From assembly GCF_030272615.1 (NCBI RefSeq), contig NC_081412.1:696270083-696334082 (forward strand): a DNA stretch of 64,000 nt, read 5' to 3'. Made by a program: the position numbers and the translations under genes. Source of the stretch: Cryptomeria japonica. Taxonomy: Eukaryota; Streptophyta; Pinopsida; Cupressales; Cupressaceae. Positions within the stretch are counted from its first letter, which is position 1. Every line of letters starts with the position of its first letter. Below the pieces are notes generated by a model that searched no databases, was not told where the DNA came from, and worked only from the letters and a program-made list of their open reading frames with translations. Of this stretch, positions 1-11,518 are shown piece after piece.

Positions 1-320
1 CCTAAGGCACACATAAGATAGTTTTCATAGCTTGCATTGAGGTAGCAGGAGAAGAAACATACTTGATGATATTGTTTATGCAAGGCTTAGGTGAACAATA
101 AATGGAATGGTTCTCCCAACTTCCACATGGAATTAAGACATGGAGTGATCTAGTAGAGGCTTCCATACAACACTTTTCATATAACATCGAAACATATGTG
201 TAAGTAACTACCTTGTGAAATACTAAGCAGAAAATGGGAAATCATTTTCTTCATTCTTACAGCAATGGAGAGGTCTTGCTAGTGTATTCTCTTATGATAT
301 CCCAAAAAAACAAACATTGA
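1..320 (+). pseudogene. gypsy gag, capsid-like part (broken)
   Basis: This piece translates, with stops and a frame change, to capsid-region gag. It contains EWFSQLPHGIKTWSDLVEA (about 110-170) followed by QHFSYNIE, then in another frame SFSSFLQQWRGLAS and IPKKQTLM. These match the usual plant gypsy gag pattern of a W..LP..I..W..L...F..F motif followed by F..RWR. Gag would form the virus-like particle that packages element RNA. The reading breaks at about 320, where a solo LTR has inserted, and the next residues (VEMFTQNI) are found from 1111. Confidence 0.7.
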
Positions 321-1107
321 TGTAGGAGCATCCCCGGTTCATAGTAATCTTGCATCAACCAAAAACATTTTCTTTCCTGTTTTATTTTTTATTTGCCGTT
401 TCAGTTTTATTTTTGTGTGTCCTAGTTTTGGCTCATTGGATCCTGTGGAGTTGAATTCTACTTGAACACTTGATCATCTTTCTTTCTTTCAAACCACATC
501 CCTTTTGGATCACTTTCCAGCAAGATATAGCTATCAGTTTCCATGATAGTTTATTGTTACGGGATATTCCTTTGTTACCAGTTGCTTGAGACCTATCCTA
601 GTGATCAACCAGAATCTATTCTGAAGCTTACAGAGCCTTAGACGCTCATCTCAATGTTTCTTGGCGTATGGCTCACCTTCTACATTTCATCCTTTGGATT
701 TTCTAGAGGAATCTCTTGGTGGAGGTCGACCTTGTTCATTTTGCACGTTAGGTCTTGTTCTTCGGGTTTTGATCCCTTTTGGGCCGATTGGATCCTTTGG
801 ATCGATATATATTTGTAATCATGCTTAAGAATGTAATCAATCAGAAAATGAAGAAGTATCAGATAGATAGATTATGCTTAGAAGATAGATCTTTCGATTC
901 AAGGTCCTAGTGTGACCTATTCTACAAGGCCTATGTGTTGGTATGTTGTAACCCAGTTGTTACCGGTTGGATGTAATCAAATTTTATGCAATAAAATTGT
1001 TTGTTTTGCATTGCCTCCATCATATCTGTATGTTTCTATTGTATTTACTCTTGCTGACCAGTTTGGACTAATCTCCTTGAGGTCCCTCCTCACCGGTGAC
1101 TGCTTCA
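321..1107 (+). repeat. probable solo LTR inside the gypsy gag
   Basis: About 787 bp of non-coding DNA separates two halves of one gag. It begins TGTAGGAGCATCC and ends CTGCTTCA, so it has TG...CA termini. It contains T-rich and polyadenylation-like stretches such as TTTGTAATCATG and no coding domain. The flanks (ATTGA on the left, AAAATG on the right) do not form a clean 5-bp duplication, so the exact ends are uncertain. The gag interruption is seen directly; the solo LTR identity is inferred. Confidence 0.5.
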
Positions 1108-1922
1108 AAATGGTAGAAATGTTCACTCAAAATATCAACAAGGATATCGGATATGAGCTAATAAAAACTTGTTTGTCTACCTTCAAGGAGGAAATTGAAA
1201 AAGGAATGGAAACAAAGAAATTCCTTATTGAACAAGGTTTCATAAAAATATTCAAAGAGAATAAAGAGCAATCAAATGGGAAAGACAAACCTCATTTTTG
1301 GAACAAGAATAAGAACACAATCAATGATGGGGTAGTAGATGCAAATGTTGTGAAACCTAAGATTAATTTCCCCGATGCAAGTTCTTCTAATATGAACAAT
1401 CAAGTGAACAATCAAAGGCAATCAAAACCCCGAAGAAAGTACACTCCGTTGGGAGAACTGATTGAAACAGCATTTAAGAAGTTAGTAGCAAACAATCTCA
1501 TAACACTACCAAATAATCCACCATATGAGCCGAAAGTAAAACCAAATTAGTGGAATGATGATGAATATTGTGAATATCATAAGAGAAAAGGGCATTTAAC
1601 TAGCAATTGTCACAAATTGAAAAATATCATACAAGATCTCATTGACAGAGGTGACATAGAAGTGGATGGTCACACCTCCAATGAAGAATGTGCAATGTTT
1701 AAGGAGCCATTTCCTAAACATGACAAGGGAAAAGACAAAAATATAGATAATAAAGCTAATTATACCAAGATGCCCTATGATTATGACTCTACTATTAATC
1801 ACATTTCAATGGATAATCATGTTTCAACCATTATCATAAAGGACAAAGCTCCTAGTAATTCTAACCAAAGGAGTAAAGTTGTTTTAAAAGGCATTGGACC
1901 ATCTTCCTCATATTCCAAAAAA
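1108..1922 (+). pseudogene. gypsy gag C-terminal half with zinc knuckle
   Basis: One frame runs from VEMFTQNINKDIGYEL through a basic, Asn-rich linker to a zinc-binding motif, with a single in-frame TAG at 1548-1550. The motif CEYHKRKGHLTSNC (about 1570-1611) has C-x2-H-x4-H-x4-C spacing. This is the variant usual in Tat-type gag and differs from the CCHC of copia. It is followed by LKNIIQDLIDRGDI, also typical of this group. The role is RNA binding and packaging. The frame ends at a TGA at 1923-1925. Confidence 0.75.
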
Positions 1923-2298
1923 TGAAACCTCCAAATGTAATATTACAACCCATCGAGGTAAAGTCACCTTTTAAGGCATTCCATCCAAGACCACAGCCTA
2001 ATCATCCAACAAGAATGAGTATGACCTTGTAGATCAACAAGGGAAAACATCTACCCTCATTTCCATCCTTAAGCTTTTACGCATATCCCCTTCACATAAG
2101 GCCATCCTTGACAAAGTATTGAGAGAAACTTATGTACCTACTAATCTGGACTCAGACCAATTTCAAGCCATGGTGGGATACCTTTCTATTCTCCATAGCC
2201 TTACATTCACAGAAGTCGATGATGCATCTATAACTTGGCCTCATAATGCACCTCTACATATTGAATCCTTTCTCCATAAAAACTAAATAAAACAAGTC
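1923..2298 (+). pseudogene. gag-protease linker of the gypsy element
   Basis: This is degenerate coding sequence between the zinc knuckle and the protease core. Fragments such as HKAILDKVLRETYVP-like text and FTEVDDA can be followed with frame changes. No recognised catalytic domain is visible. Confidence 0.45.
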
Positions 2299-2749
2299 TT
2301 GATAGATGAAGGAGCGGGTCTGAACATTTGTACATTGAATACTATTAAGCAATTGGGATATTATGAAAAGGTTGTGAATTCTACACATGAAATCACCATT
2401 AAAGCATATGATGATGAAGAGCGCTCATCCAAGGGCACAGTCACCTTACCTCTTAGAGTTGGCCCAATTACAAAGGATGTGGTATGTCAAGTCCTTGATT
2501 TAGAGCTCCACATATAATATACTCTTGGGACATCCATTGGTTCACAAAATGAGAGTTGTTCCATCAACATATCATCAATGCATCAAGTTCCCACACAATG
2601 GAGTTGAGGTGACAATTAATGGCAATCCAAATCCGTTCATATATTGCAATAACCTATGGCCAAAATCAGAAACAATAATACCACTCATGAGAGAAGCAAC
2701 TTCATCATCCACATATATTGATCCTGAATCATTAAAACCTTCAACATAA
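2299..2749 (+). pseudogene. gypsy retropepsin-like protease (two frames)
   Basis: The first frame begins with the active-site neighbourhood VLIDEGAGLNICTLNTI, corresponding to the [IV]D.G[AS].LN[IV]C signature of plant gypsy aspartic proteases. The second frame (2525-2749) continues with LGHPLVHKMRVVPSTYHQ and KFPHNGVEVTI, matching the usual LG.PW...GAV.S..HQ...F segment. The enzyme would cleave the gag-pol polyprotein and act as a dimer. A stop and frame change between the two parts, and Glu in place of the usual second residue after the Asp, show decay. Confidence 0.75.
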
Positions 2750-3374
2750 AAACAAGGTGATCTTAAAAGGAAATATCAAGACAAAGGCATGGGCGAGTAA
2801 ACTCTAAATCAAACTATGTACCCAAGACAAGTAATGGATTCTCCAATAGAGTATGGACGACCAAATCCTTCTAAAAAGGTATCTATCACTACACTAAAAT
2901 GGGATCCTACTGTATTCAAGAAGTGGGGTGAGATGAAAGAAGAGGACTTATACAAAATGATTTATAAAGAAGTTGAAGAGGATACACAAGGTCACGTCAA
3001 GATACCATGTGAGAAATATGGCAAAGAATTCAAGTTTTTACAAAAAATTTGGATATGATGGTAAAGGCCCTCTTGGGTTACAAAAGAAAGAAATTTTTGA
3101 ACCATTGCAACTAGAGTTGACCTTCAAAAATTAGTTTTCAAAAGGACTTGGATTCATACCTCTTAAATTAGGATCTCATAATTCTACAGAGGCATTGCAA
3201 ATTACAGAATCTAATGACCAACAAGAAGGAAAATGCTACTCCACGAATTCTAACAAAATTGGAATGAGGTTTAGATAAATATCTAGTGATTATGAGATCA
3301 TTGAAACATTCAGAGAACCAGGTGAACCCATAGAAGAAGAAGTGTTCAACAGAAAATTTAGAGTTGGTCAAACA
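2750..3374 (+). pseudogene. protease-RT linker, with G-patch-like remnant
   Basis: The frame at 2816-3058 reads through a conserved linker and ends KYGKEFKFLQKIWI. The following frame begins GYDGKGPLGLQKKEIFEP. Plant Tat elements often carry a Gly-rich G-patch-like stretch here, and this fragment resembles it weakly. Coding continues to 3374, where copia A begins after the target sequence AAACA. G-patch identity is inferred. Confidence 0.5.
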
Positions 3375-4873
3375 TGTTGAACATTGAATACCACTGAGAG
3401 GGGGGTGAATCAGTGGTTTCTGGCTTTTTCACTTTTCTAGTCTAATCTCAAAAATATCAATTACTCACTTAACTTTAAAGCAGTCATACCGGTAATGCAA
3501 GAAAGAGAACCAAAGAGATCATTCACACACAAGTGATTCACAACACCAGATTTACAAGGAAAACCCAATATGGGAAAAACCTCGATGAGAAAAGTTGCTG
3601 GCGACTACTGCTCCAATCCAGCCTCACAAGTAAAACACTGACTTACAAATATTTTGAGCACCAACCCAAGTAGAACCAACCCCTGCAACAAGCTTCAACT
3701 TGGAAATGTATATTGAAATACTATTTGAATACAATTAAGGATTCTTGTTGCAAATGAATTCTGCAACTCTTTGATCAAATAACTCTTTGTCAGTTGATAG
3801 TCTTTTCTCCTCCACTAAAACTCACACTGTCAGTTCTGGAATTACCATCTTTGTTTCTCAACCTCTATTATCCTTCTCTCCCTCTCACACATGGTCTCTC
3901 AAAACACTGGATCAAACTAGGATGATGTCTACTCTGCCACACCATATTGGTTAGGCTCAACTGCAAGACTATAGAACTACCAGTAGAATCCTCTCACTGG
4001 TATGCTTGCTTATACACACTGCAACTTTCTTAGAATTATTTCTAAGGCTCACAATCCTTTTCCTTGCTTACTCTCTCTACACTTCTCCTCTTTCCAAGCA
4101 TCAAAAAACTTTTGTTTTGAGCTCTCATTTCTTATATATTGATTTCCTGCCAGAACGCAATTCAAAAACTTAAGTGGTCAGGTTTCCTCTTTTCGACACA
4201 ATCTTCATGAGATTCAATCCTACATATCTCGGATCGATCACCTGGCCTTGAAGGATGCACCTGCACACAGTTTCCATTATCCAAAGCACATTTTCTAGAA
4301 AAGACAATCTCGAATCAGATCTTCTGTCATGAAATCAATCGACACATAAAGTTCTTTAGAAGTTTTCTTTTTGAGGACTTCCTGAATCGGATTTCCTTTG
4401 CATAGATTCAGGCACCAACTACTCTCTGATCTTCCTCTGTCATTCCTTCTTCCTCGATCCACAATCAGTCAGATACAATCCCATGGTTTGTGGCTCCTTC
4501 AGTAATTGCGATTATCTATTTGATCAACCCTATCAATGAGGCTTCACCAACCACAACATGTTTGCCACCTCTGCTTCACATGGCGTCACAATGATCAAGA
4601 CATGGCCCACCAACACACAGTTGGTTTGGAAAACACATACCGGTATAGCTCTTTGTTGGTAGATCTTTCTTCTTCTTTTAACTAATAGCACATATTTACC
4701 TCTGGTGGTGTGAGACAACTTTAACATTCTACCTCTTCATTATAAACAAGTAACCATCCTTCAGACCAGTTTGATAAATTTACCCGTAGGCCTTCATTCT
4801 TTATGCTCACCCTTATGTGAATATTCATCATGTTGGTTGACATCAATGACAACTTAGTGCCAAATTGCCAACA
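3375..4873 (-). repeat. copia A 3' LTR
   Basis: It is the near-identical partner of 11519-13018. On the plus strand it starts TGTTGAAC and ends GCCAACA, giving TGTTGGC...TTCAACA in element orientation. It includes the C-rich-loop hairpin at 3391-3416 and repeated ACCGGT-like hexamers. The small ORF on the minus strand at 4533-4727 recurs in the other LTR copy and is not considered a gene. Confidence 0.93.
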
Positions 4874-4890
4874 ATCTCCCCCTTTGGCAT
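4874..4890 (-). other. copia A polypurine tract
   Basis: On the minus strand the sequence directly before the 3' LTR reads GCCAAAGGGGGAGAT, the purine-rich primer for plus-strand DNA synthesis. Further tracts of the same kind occur at about 6146-6215, before the end of pol. Confidence 0.85.
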
Positions 4891-5149
4891 TGATGTCAAC
4901 TTCTAGTGAGATACTCCATACCGATACTGTAGCATAGGAAATAGGAAATCATCACAAGCAAGATAAACGTACTAATCTAGCTCAATCACAGAAGCTTAAA
5001 TGTAATGATCTATCCTAAACACATTCAATAGAGACATAAAGATAAAACACTCAAAAGTAAATACTATGCAAACCATATGCAGATCTGAATGCTTCCTTCA
5101 TGCGGCTCCATTGTTCTTCTTTCCTCTTCAAATAGTTTTTGTTGTGGAT

Positions 5150-6135
5150 CTCACCTACAAGTGCACACACATGATTGAAAGCAAGTAGGTAAGAAAATTG
5201 CTCAAAAGTACTCGAAGCATGATTGATTAGAAATTCGATAGTCTGATTAGGGGATTTGATTGAAGAAATTCATCCAATTTATAGACAAATTGGAGAGATG
5301 GACAAGATTAGCATGAAAATGATTCGAATGGAAATTCAAATCAAGAATAGCAAAATTATGACATGTGTATGACAAATTGCTATGCAAGGATTTATGACAA
5401 TTTATGACAATTTATGACAAATTGCTATGCAAGGATTTATGACAAGATTTTTGGAATAGAAATAGACATTTAGGAATTTAGGAGAAATTAGAAAATTAGG
5501 TTAGAAATGATGACTTGGAAATTAGGAAATTGATGCAAATTAGGTAAATTAATTAATAATTTCTCATTCATTAATTAATTTACAAAAATAGGAGGAATTA
5601 ATTAGCCAATTAAATAAACATTTAATTGTGACAAGAAGACTTAGGATAAATAAATAAATTATTTAACCTAAAGGGAGAAATGACAAACAAGGTTAAATGA
5701 TTAAATCATGAAACCTTGGAAGATGAATTAGAAATGCAAAGATGACAATTAGGTCTTGACAAAGGATAATTGATATCGATTCGATCATGATTTTGGATTG
5801 ATAAATGATTTGATTGAGATTGGTTGACAAAAATCAATGACAAATTGACCAAATTGACATGATTGAAAAGGACAAGGATCGATGACGAATCGATCGCAAT
5901 ATGACAAGATTGACAAGGACAAAGATCGACCAAAATCATGACTGAAGATTGTTGTCGACAAGACCAAATTCGAAAGCGAGACAGATGAAGAAGAAGGACT
6001 CGATGCTCGCAAATGATAAAGACCAAGTGCATGACATACGAGAAAATGTTAATGCGATGCAAAAACCTAAAATGAGGCAATGTGCAAATGTTAAAGTATG
6101 ATTCCGCAAGCATTGACCATTTTTAGGTGTCTATA
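5150..6135 (-). repeat. gypsy-type solo LTR (partial) inside copia A 3' UTR
   Basis: In minus orientation the block starts TATAGACACCTAAAAATGG, one base from the TGTAGACACC start of the gypsy 3' LTR at 52794. It contains the same AATTAATTAA-rich arrays (about 5540-5690). A TATA-like site (AATTTATAG at about 5276) aligns with those of the two longer solo LTRs. The left edge is not defined, and the part beyond the TATA-like site is shorter than in its relatives, so it looks truncated. Minus-strand ORFs at 5706-6113 are read as chance frames. Confidence 0.55.
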
Positions 6136-6234
6136 GGTACATTTCTCCCCCTTTGATACAATGACAAAGAATATTGTGCACTCCCCCTTTGATCACTATC
6201 AGCTCCCCCTGAGCCATATTAAACCTACCTAGGT

Positions 6235-7680
6235 AGATGACACAGCTCCCAACTTGTGTCGGAGGTATTCAAAAGTGCTTACCGGTAATGGTTTGGTGAA
6301 AATGTCTGCTACTTGTTCACCAGTAGGAACATAATTCATCCTTACCTCCTGTCATTCAACCTTCTCTCTAAGAAAATGATATTTTATAGCAATGTACTTT
6401 GTTCTGGAATGCATGACAGGATTCTTTGCTATGTTGATTGCACTCGAATTGTCACACCAAACGATAATAGGATCAGTGATGTCCACATATATATCTTTGA
6501 GAGTCTACTTCATCCAAAGCACCTAAGAGCAGCATGTTGCAGCAGTAATGTACTCAGCTTCAGCAATAGATAGAGAGACTGAGTCTTGTTTCTTGCTATG
6601 CCAAGAGACCAACCGGTCACCAAGAAAGAATGCATCACCACTTGTGCTCTTTCTATCATCAATGCATCCTGCCCAATCAGCATCAGTGTATGCTTCCAAG
6701 ATAAAATCTCCTTGTTTAGGATACCACAAACCATAGCTGAGTGTTCCTTATAGGTACCTAAAAATTATGCTAACATCATTCATGTGTGACTGCTTTGGGG
6801 CAGCTTGGAATCTGGCCACCATGCACACTTCCTGAACTATATCTTGTCTTGAAGCGGTTAGATACAGTAGATTGCCTATCATGGATCTGTACAGATTCTA
6901 ATCCACCACCGATGATTCATAATTCTTGCTCAATTTGTTGTCGGTCACCATGGGGGTACTTACCAGTTTAGAATCTTCCAGTTGGAATTTCTTCAACATC
7001 TCCTTTGCATACTTGATTTGAGAGATAAAGATTCCTTTATCTTGTTGTAATATCTACAAACCAAGGAAGTAAGTCAATTCACCAAGCATTGACATCTCAA
7101 ATTCTGACTACATCTGATCAGCAAACTCTTTGTAGAGGGTATCCTTGTTGCCTCCAAAGATGATGTCATCTACATACATAACCACAATAATCATGTGATT
7201 CCCATCTTTCTTTATGTACAAATTGTTGTCAGCACTTCCCTTTTTGAATCCCTTCTCCTTCAGATACTAATCTAATCTTGAGTACCATGCTCTAGGAGCT
7301 TGCTTTAGACCATATAGAGCCTTCTTTAACCAACACACAAATGTCTCATCATCATGTAGCAGAAACCCTTCTGGTTGCTCCATGTATACTTCTTCCAAAT
7401 TTCCATTTAGAAAAGCAGATTTTACATCCATTTGGTATACTTTATAGCCCTTGTAGGCAGAGTAAGCTAGAAACATTCTAATTGCTTCTAATCTAGCCAC
7501 TGGTGCAAATGTTTCTTCAAAGTCAATCCCCTCTACTTGAGAGTATCCTTTGCATACTAGTCTAGCCTTGTGCCTTAAAATCTTACCTTCTTCATTCATC
7601 TTGTTCTGGTAGACCCATTTTGTGCCAATGATATTCTTGTCTTCCGGTCTAGGAAATAATTCCCAAGTCCTATTCTTTTC
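6235..7680 (-). pseudogene. copia A reverse transcriptase and RNase H
   Basis: Reading leftward, the RT opens with [19 protein letters not shown] and FAPVARLEA. It then has [11 protein letters not shown] and [17 protein letters not shown] (about 7270-7600), then an intact catalytic MYVDDIIFGG near 7165-7190. RNase H follows with EAYTDADWAGCIDDRKSTSG and SLSIAEAEYITAA (about 6523-6729). Its C-terminal tail FTKPLP is near 6285 and the end is near 6235. The enzyme copies element RNA to DNA in cytoplasmic particles. Several stops and frame changes lie between 6730 and 7260. Confidence 0.9.
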
Positions 7681-7683
7681 AAT

Positions 7684-8790
7684 CTATTGGAGTTCTTCTT
7701 CCATAGCATCCATCCATTCTTGTCTCTTATTGGCCTCAATGAACATTTTGGGTTCAACTTCAGTCATGAGGCATAGGTTGACTTGTTCATCATTCCAGGC
7801 AAGTCTTCTTCTAGTCTGCACACCATCACTCACATTTCGCAAAACTTGCTCTTCTAGGTGATTCAGTTGTACATAATGGTTGGGGACCTTCTTGGATGCT
7901 ACCTCTGGTTCAATATCTATCTGAACTTCACAATATTCATCATCGGAGTCATCATATCGGTTAACCTGTGGTTGACATCCTTTGTGCATATCTTCATCAA
8001 ATTTAATGTGCACACTCTCAACGACTCTTCTTAGTCTTTTATTGTAGCATTTGTAGGCTTTGTTGTTAGATGAGTAACCAAAGAAGATTCCTTCATCACT
8101 CCTAGAGTCAAAACTTCCTAAACCATCCATATCTTTCTTGATGAAGAACTTGCTTCCAAATACTTTGAAGTATTTGACTGATGGCTTCCAGTCATACCAT
8201 AACTCATAAGGTGTCATTTTGTTGTTTGTTCTTAATTGAACCAGTTCAAAGTGTATGTAGCAGTATGAATAGCTTCTTTCCAATATGTGTCTGGCAGACT
8301 GGCCTCATTTAACATGGTTCTGGCCATCTCCTTGACTATCTTGTTCTTCCTTTCTACCACACCATTTTGTTGTGGTGTTCTAGGAGAAAAGTATTGCTTT
8401 CTAATTCCATGTTTTCACAATAATCTTCAAATTGATTTCATGTGAACTCTCCACCCCTGTCTGATCTTAGGCATTTCAATCTGTACCCACTTTCCTTTTC
8501 CACCATTTTTTGAAAGATCTTGAATCTTTCAAATGCTTGTGATTTATCTTGTAGAAAGGTGACCCATGTCATTCTTGAGTAGTCATCAATGAGGAGCATA
8601 AAGTATCTTTCACTGGCAAGAGCTCTTGTTTGAGTTGGACCACATAGATCTGTATGCACAATTTCAAGTGGTCTTGAGGTGTTGTGCTCGTTTGTCCTGA
8701 AACTCACTTTTGTTTGCTTACCTTTTACACATTCATCAGAAAATGTGTTTACCAGTTTCATGATGGGGGGAATATTCCTCACATGCCTTT
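7684..8790 (-). pseudogene. copia A integrase
   Basis: The core begins EIVHTDLCGPTQTRA with the first catalytic Asp, followed by LIDDYSRMTWVTFL and CLRSDRGGEFT with the second Asp (8438-8782). The Glu-bearing region NGVVERKNK is readable near 8330-8370 in another frame. The C-terminal part (7684-8283) has the usual MTPYELWYDWKPSVKYFKVFGS and GIFFGYSSNNKAYKCYNKRL segments, then an acidic linker into RT. Integrase inserts the DNA copy into the genome. At least one frameshift separates the two halves. Confidence 0.88.
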
Positions 8791-8876
8791 TTGCTTACTG
8801 CAACTAAGTTATCAAAATTTATGTGGCCTAATCTTCTATGCCATAGCCAACTTTCATCTACTTGTCCTAACATACA

Positions 8877-9824
8877 TTAGGACTCATAGCATTCCTTCAG
8901 ATTATAAACATTTCCATCGATTCTCTTTCCTTCTGCCACAATTTTACCAGTACTGTCTTTCTTTATCTTGCAATCGGTTGAGTCAAAGGTGAATTTGTAA
9001 CCTTTTTCACACATCTGACTCACACTCAGTAGATTATGCTTGAGGCCTTCCACATAATATACATCATGTGCCTTTAGTTTTTCATCAATGCTTAGAGTTC
9101 CTTTTCGCTTTATTTTGATGGAGGAATTGTCTCCAAACCTTACTGATCCACCATTCCAGTCTTCAAGTTTTATGAATTTCTTTTTGTCACCAATCATATG
9201 GTTTGAACAACCACTATCTACCACCCATATATTTTTCCTTTCAGCATGCAAGGTCGTCTGTACTATGGGACTTGATTTTGTCTGTTCCTTTTCTTTCTCA
9301 ATCCAAACTAGTTTGATTTCCTTCTTGTTGTATGTTTCTATATTGAGCTCAGGTTTAGTTACCGGCCCTTGATCTGGATTTGCCTTCATTTGCTTGATCT
9401 TCTTGTTTTTGCTTAACTTTTCTATGTGTCCAAATTCTTGATAGTTATAGCATTTTACATTTTCATTAAAGGGGACATCCTTAAAATTATTGTAGGGTAC
9501 TGGTTTATTCTTCCTACAATCAAAACTCTTACGACCATATTCATTACACTGATAGCAGACAACATTCATATCCCAGAGTGTATTAAATGGGTTTCTACTT
9601 TCATAATTTATAGAAGGCTTATTGTTTAACCTACAATCAGCTATTCTGTGTCCAAATTTATTACATGAGTAACAGTAACCATGAAAGTTTGAAACATACC
9701 GGTTAGGTTGTCTTGGTCCTAAATGGAACGACCTCATGGAGGGTCTTCCCTTCATGTTGTTAAGTTTGGTGAATCCTTCATGGTCAATTTTGGCATTCCT
9801 CCTTGGGTCTGCATATTGGTGCAA
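8877..9824 (-). pseudogene. copia A gag C-terminus (three zinc knuckles) and protease
   Basis: This single open frame of 315 codons is the best preserved part of element A. It has a CCHC knuckle CYSCNKFGHRIADC. Two degenerate ones follow: CYQCNEYGRKSFDC, which lacks the His, and CYNYQEFGHIEK. The aspartic protease core IWVVDSGCSNHMIGDKKKF has DSG intact, and the frame then runs to the pre-integrase segment VYYVEGLKHNLLSVSQMC. The arrangement fits a gag-pol polyprotein. Tandem knuckles also appear in copia I, so the two gags are related. Confidence 0.88.
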
Positions 9825-9829
9825 GAAGT

Positions 9830-11462
9830 GTGACCTTCAGTTCATTTCTGCATACCATTTTGAGTGACAATTTCCAACAGCATCTGCATATGTCTTTTTG
9901 TCAGTATCCTTGCTTATAGTGAATGTCTTTTTTCCTTCACCTTTGATTGAAGAGGTGAACATTATTTATTTATTAGATTTATCTTTGTGGGTTGAACTTT
10001 GACCTTCTTCAAAGCCTAAGCCACTGGTCTCTTTGGATTGCTTTTGTTTGCTCAACATTTTATCTAAGGCCTCAATGTTGCCTTCATACTTGCTCCTTAT
10101 TTTTATTTCTTTCTTGATTTCTTCAAGCTCCTTTCTGAGCTTTATTATTTCTGCTTCTAGCTCTTGATGCTCCTTTTCTTTCTTTGTTAGATCAAAGGTT
10201 GTAGCTTCACAAATCCTCTTAGTTTCTTCTAGCTACATCTTCAAGTCACATATGACTTGACTAGACTCTTCTAGAGACTGTTTCAAAAGATCTTGTTCAT
10301 CTACTACAACAAGCTTAACCCTCTTGATTTCTCTTCTTGTTTTACTCAATTATTCAAGAGCACTAATAACTTCACTCTCCAAATACACTTCAGCCTCAAT
10401 GTCCTCTTCTTCCTCATCTTCATCAGCTGGTCTGTCAAGTGCCATGAAGAGATTGACTTTTCTGTTGTTCTCATGGTCATCATCTTCTGATGCATTTTCA
10501 TCATCTGTTGTGTCATCCTTAATGGTATATAAGTTGTTCTGGTTCTGATAGCCTCTCCTTCCCTGTCGGTAGTCATTCCTTTCACTGTCTTTGCTGGTAG
10601 ATCTTTTGAACTCTCTTGACTCATCTCCACCAATTTCTTTGTGAGGACAATTTGCAGTGAAGTGTCCTACCTTTCCATAGTTGAAGCACTTAAGTGGTAG
10701 CTTTCCTTTGTACCGGTCAGATCCTCTTTTGAGCTTCTTGACAAATTTTTCTACTTCTGCATTAGAATCTTCACTGGATTCTTTATGAGTAACATCTTAT
10801 TTTCCCTTTTTGGTGATGTTGAATGCTACTTCTTTCCTTGAGGAAGTATCACCGGTTGTTCACATCTAATAGGTTGCCAGAGAGCCAAATAGCTCATCCA
10901 TTGTAAAAGTCTTCAGATCCTTGCCTTCTTATATGGATGACACCTTAGTATCATATTTGGGATTAAGAGATATAAGTATCTTCTTGACAAGAATCTCATC
11001 TGCAATCTCTTCTCCAAGTCCTCTAATGGTATTCATAGTTTCATCAAATTTGTGAAGATAGTCTGCAATATTTTCCTCATCTTTCATTTTGATGCTTTCA
11101 AGTTGGCCTCTTAGTGTTTGCAGCTTGTCTTCTTTGACTTTTGCATCTCCCTCAAATAACCTCTACAATTTGTCCCATGACTCCTTTGCTAAAACACAGT
11201 GCATGACTTTGACAAATTCATTATCAGATAGTCCACTCAAGATAGCATGTTTTTCCTTTTCATTATTCTCATACTCCTTTTTTGCATCCGGATCAGAGGG
11301 AGGAGTATTAGGAACAATATACCCATTCTTGATTGACATCCACACATCAAACCCAAGAGATGAAATATAGGCCTCCATTCTTCTGCTCCAAAAGGCATAG
11401 TTGGATCCATCAAACATGAGGGCTTTTGAGGAAGCAGACTCACTTCTTGCCATTGTGTTCAA
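9830..11462 (-). pseudogene. copia A gag, N-terminal and coiled-coil parts
   Basis: The frame at 11163-11462 starts MNTMARSESASSKALMFDG and has NYAFWSRRMEAYISS and EKHAILSGLSDNEFVKVMH, the plant copia gag (UBN2-type) signature. Downstream text continues in frame-broken form to a knuckle CFNYGKVGHFTANC near 10650, where the second Cys has become Tyr. A Glu/Lys-rich coiled coil with KKEKEHQELEAEI-like text follows (about 10080-10230). The start fits because the ATG lies about 40 bases from the primer binding site. Confidence 0.8.
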
Positions 11463-11504
11463 AGTCCAGAATCAACCCAAGGTTTAAATATAACTGAGAA
11501 CCTT

Positions 11505-11517
11505 GCTCTAATACCAA
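11505..11517 (-). other. copia A primer binding site
   Basis: On the minus strand, adjacent to the 5' LTR, the sequence TTGGTATTAGAGC matches the 3' end of initiator tRNA-Met (TGGTATCAGAGC) with one change. This fixes the element's orientation. Confidence 0.9.
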
Positions 11518-11518
11518 T

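Noticed and set aside
5706-6113. 135-codon minus-strand ORF near the copia A 3' UTR
   Set aside because: It lies inside a gypsy-type solo LTR fragment with no protein similarity. It is probably a chance open frame in a region of repeated GATTGAC-type words.
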